Shown here: positions 63,619-64,000 of the stretch, piece by piece
Numbering within the stretch: the first letter of the stretch is position 1
Layout of the letters: every line of letters begins with the position of its first letter
Assembly: GCA_934162325.1 (NCBI GenBank)
Contig: CAKPIH010000001.1
Coordinates: forward strand, 10,323-74,322
DNA length: 64,000 nt
Reading direction: 5' to 3'
From: an uncultured Bacilli bacterium
Lineage (GTDB): Bacteria; Bacillota_I; Bacilli_A; RF39; UBA660
Position numbers and translations under genes: made by a program
The notes under the pieces: generated by a model
Database searches by the model: none
The model's input: the letters and a program-made list of their open reading frames with translations, nothing else
Told to the model about the DNA's origin: nothing

Positions 63619-63894
63619 ATGATTAATATTATCAAACAAGAAATACCTATTGATGAATCACTTAAAAAGAAATTAGAGTTTATTTGTGATTTTTGTAATA
63701 CTACTCCTACATTTATAAATGGAAGTATTAGAAAAATTGATAAATCTAATTTGGCTTATGTTGAACCTCACAAAGTAATTATCAATAATATAATGTTTCT
63801 TGTTTTTAATTATTCTAATGATGTTTATATCAAAAACTTTGGTAATAAAATTAAAATCAATGAATTAGAAGATTATTTAAAGCATACCAACTAG
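63619..63894 (+). CDS. Hypothetical protein
   Basis: A 91-residue soluble protein (start MINIIKQEIPIDESL) with a CDFC-type pair of cysteines and a strand-rich C-terminal half. No family is recognised. The ATG at 63619 is 8 bases after AAAGGA; the longer frame to 63508 starts with TTG inside the tRNA tail and is rejected. Confidence 0.6.
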   Translation: MINIIKQEIPIDESLKKKLEFICDFCNTTPTFINGSIRKIDKSNLAYVEPHKVIINNIMFLVFNYSNDVYIKNFGNKIKINELEDYLKHTN

Positions 63895-63955
63895 TAATTT
63901 TGTCCTAAATAGTTTATAATTAGATTAGAAAAACTTATATCTGATTTATTTATGG

Positions 63956-64000
63956 GCGAAGTAGTACAAATAAGCCTAGTTGTACTGCTTCGCTCTTTTT
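63956..64000 (+). terminator. Strong terminator at the window end
   Basis: 14-bp stem GCGAAG...CTTCGC (63956-63969 with 63980-63993), one mismatch, then TCTTTTT. Confidence 0.85.

Noticed and set aside
1..64000. CRISPR array or insertion sequence
   Set aside because: No regularly spaced direct repeats and no transposase, integrase or phage structural genes were seen; the repeated hairpins are not array-like.

Overview
This is a low-GC (strongly AT-biased) chromosomal window from an endospore-forming Bacillota, most likely an uncultured Bacilli-like lineage with compact intergenic regions. Marker genes are dnaG-rpoD(sigA)-trmK, recD2, cdaA-cdaR, typA, ffh, holA, rpsT, gapA and lon. TGA is used as a stop (for example the 4-base ATGA overlaps at 8831 and 40377), so the genetic code is standard and not the Mollicutes code. 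A spore programme is spread through the window: gpr, sspI, yunB, spoVID-ysxE, a cotJ locus, a CotD-like protein and LysM proteins without signal peptides. The DNPR motif in MurE predicts meso-diaminopimelate peptidoglycan. Most genes are on the minus strand.

Layout. 0.1-1.9 kb: a two-gene ATPase plus TOPRIM-like (RloA/RloB type) candidate defence pair. 2-10.7 kb: lipoprotein, asnS with an XRE regulator, membrane protein, LysM protein, a lone dehydratase activase, dCMP deaminase, CPBP protease, YkuE-like phosphoesterase and an HTH-ImmA/IrrE protein. 10.8-20.2 kb: lon, a short SSB, amidase, sufB, yunB, rhodanese, gapA, gpr and rpsT. 20.3-28.7 kb: recD2, ysxE, spoVID, trmK, rpoD and dnaG. 28.9-37.8 kb: deacetylase, HD protein, MscS, hemW, sspI, holA, two TasA-like surface proteins, thioredoxin, CvpA and a zinc-ribbon/DUF4352 protein. 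37.8-44.3 kb: a five-gene YtrA-type GntR/ABC transporter operon with a recognisable operator. 44.5-49.2 kb: paired M16 peptidases, the cotJ locus with cotJA and cotJB fused, and a frameshifted gene flanked by two identical terminators. 49.2-64 kb: typA, cdaA/cdaR, a very unusual thioester-adhesin/LPXTG/sortase fusion, murE, an M14 peptidase, DUF4186, CotD-like, ASCH, ffh and tRNA-Gly.

The most unusual signals are three. (1) A 980-residue protein carries a thioester domain, SpaA-like repeats, a VPNTG sorting motif, two membrane helices and its own sortase domain in one chain. (2) A family of tandem intergenic stem-loops occurs at seven loci (17 hairpins): stems are unrelated in sequence but 14 of 17 loops begin CC and end GT. 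(3) A gene is broken at a seven-A run in a 1-kb module bounded by a perfect 29-bp direct repeat that is also a terminator.

All family assignments come from motif recognition in the translated sequence; no database search was run.
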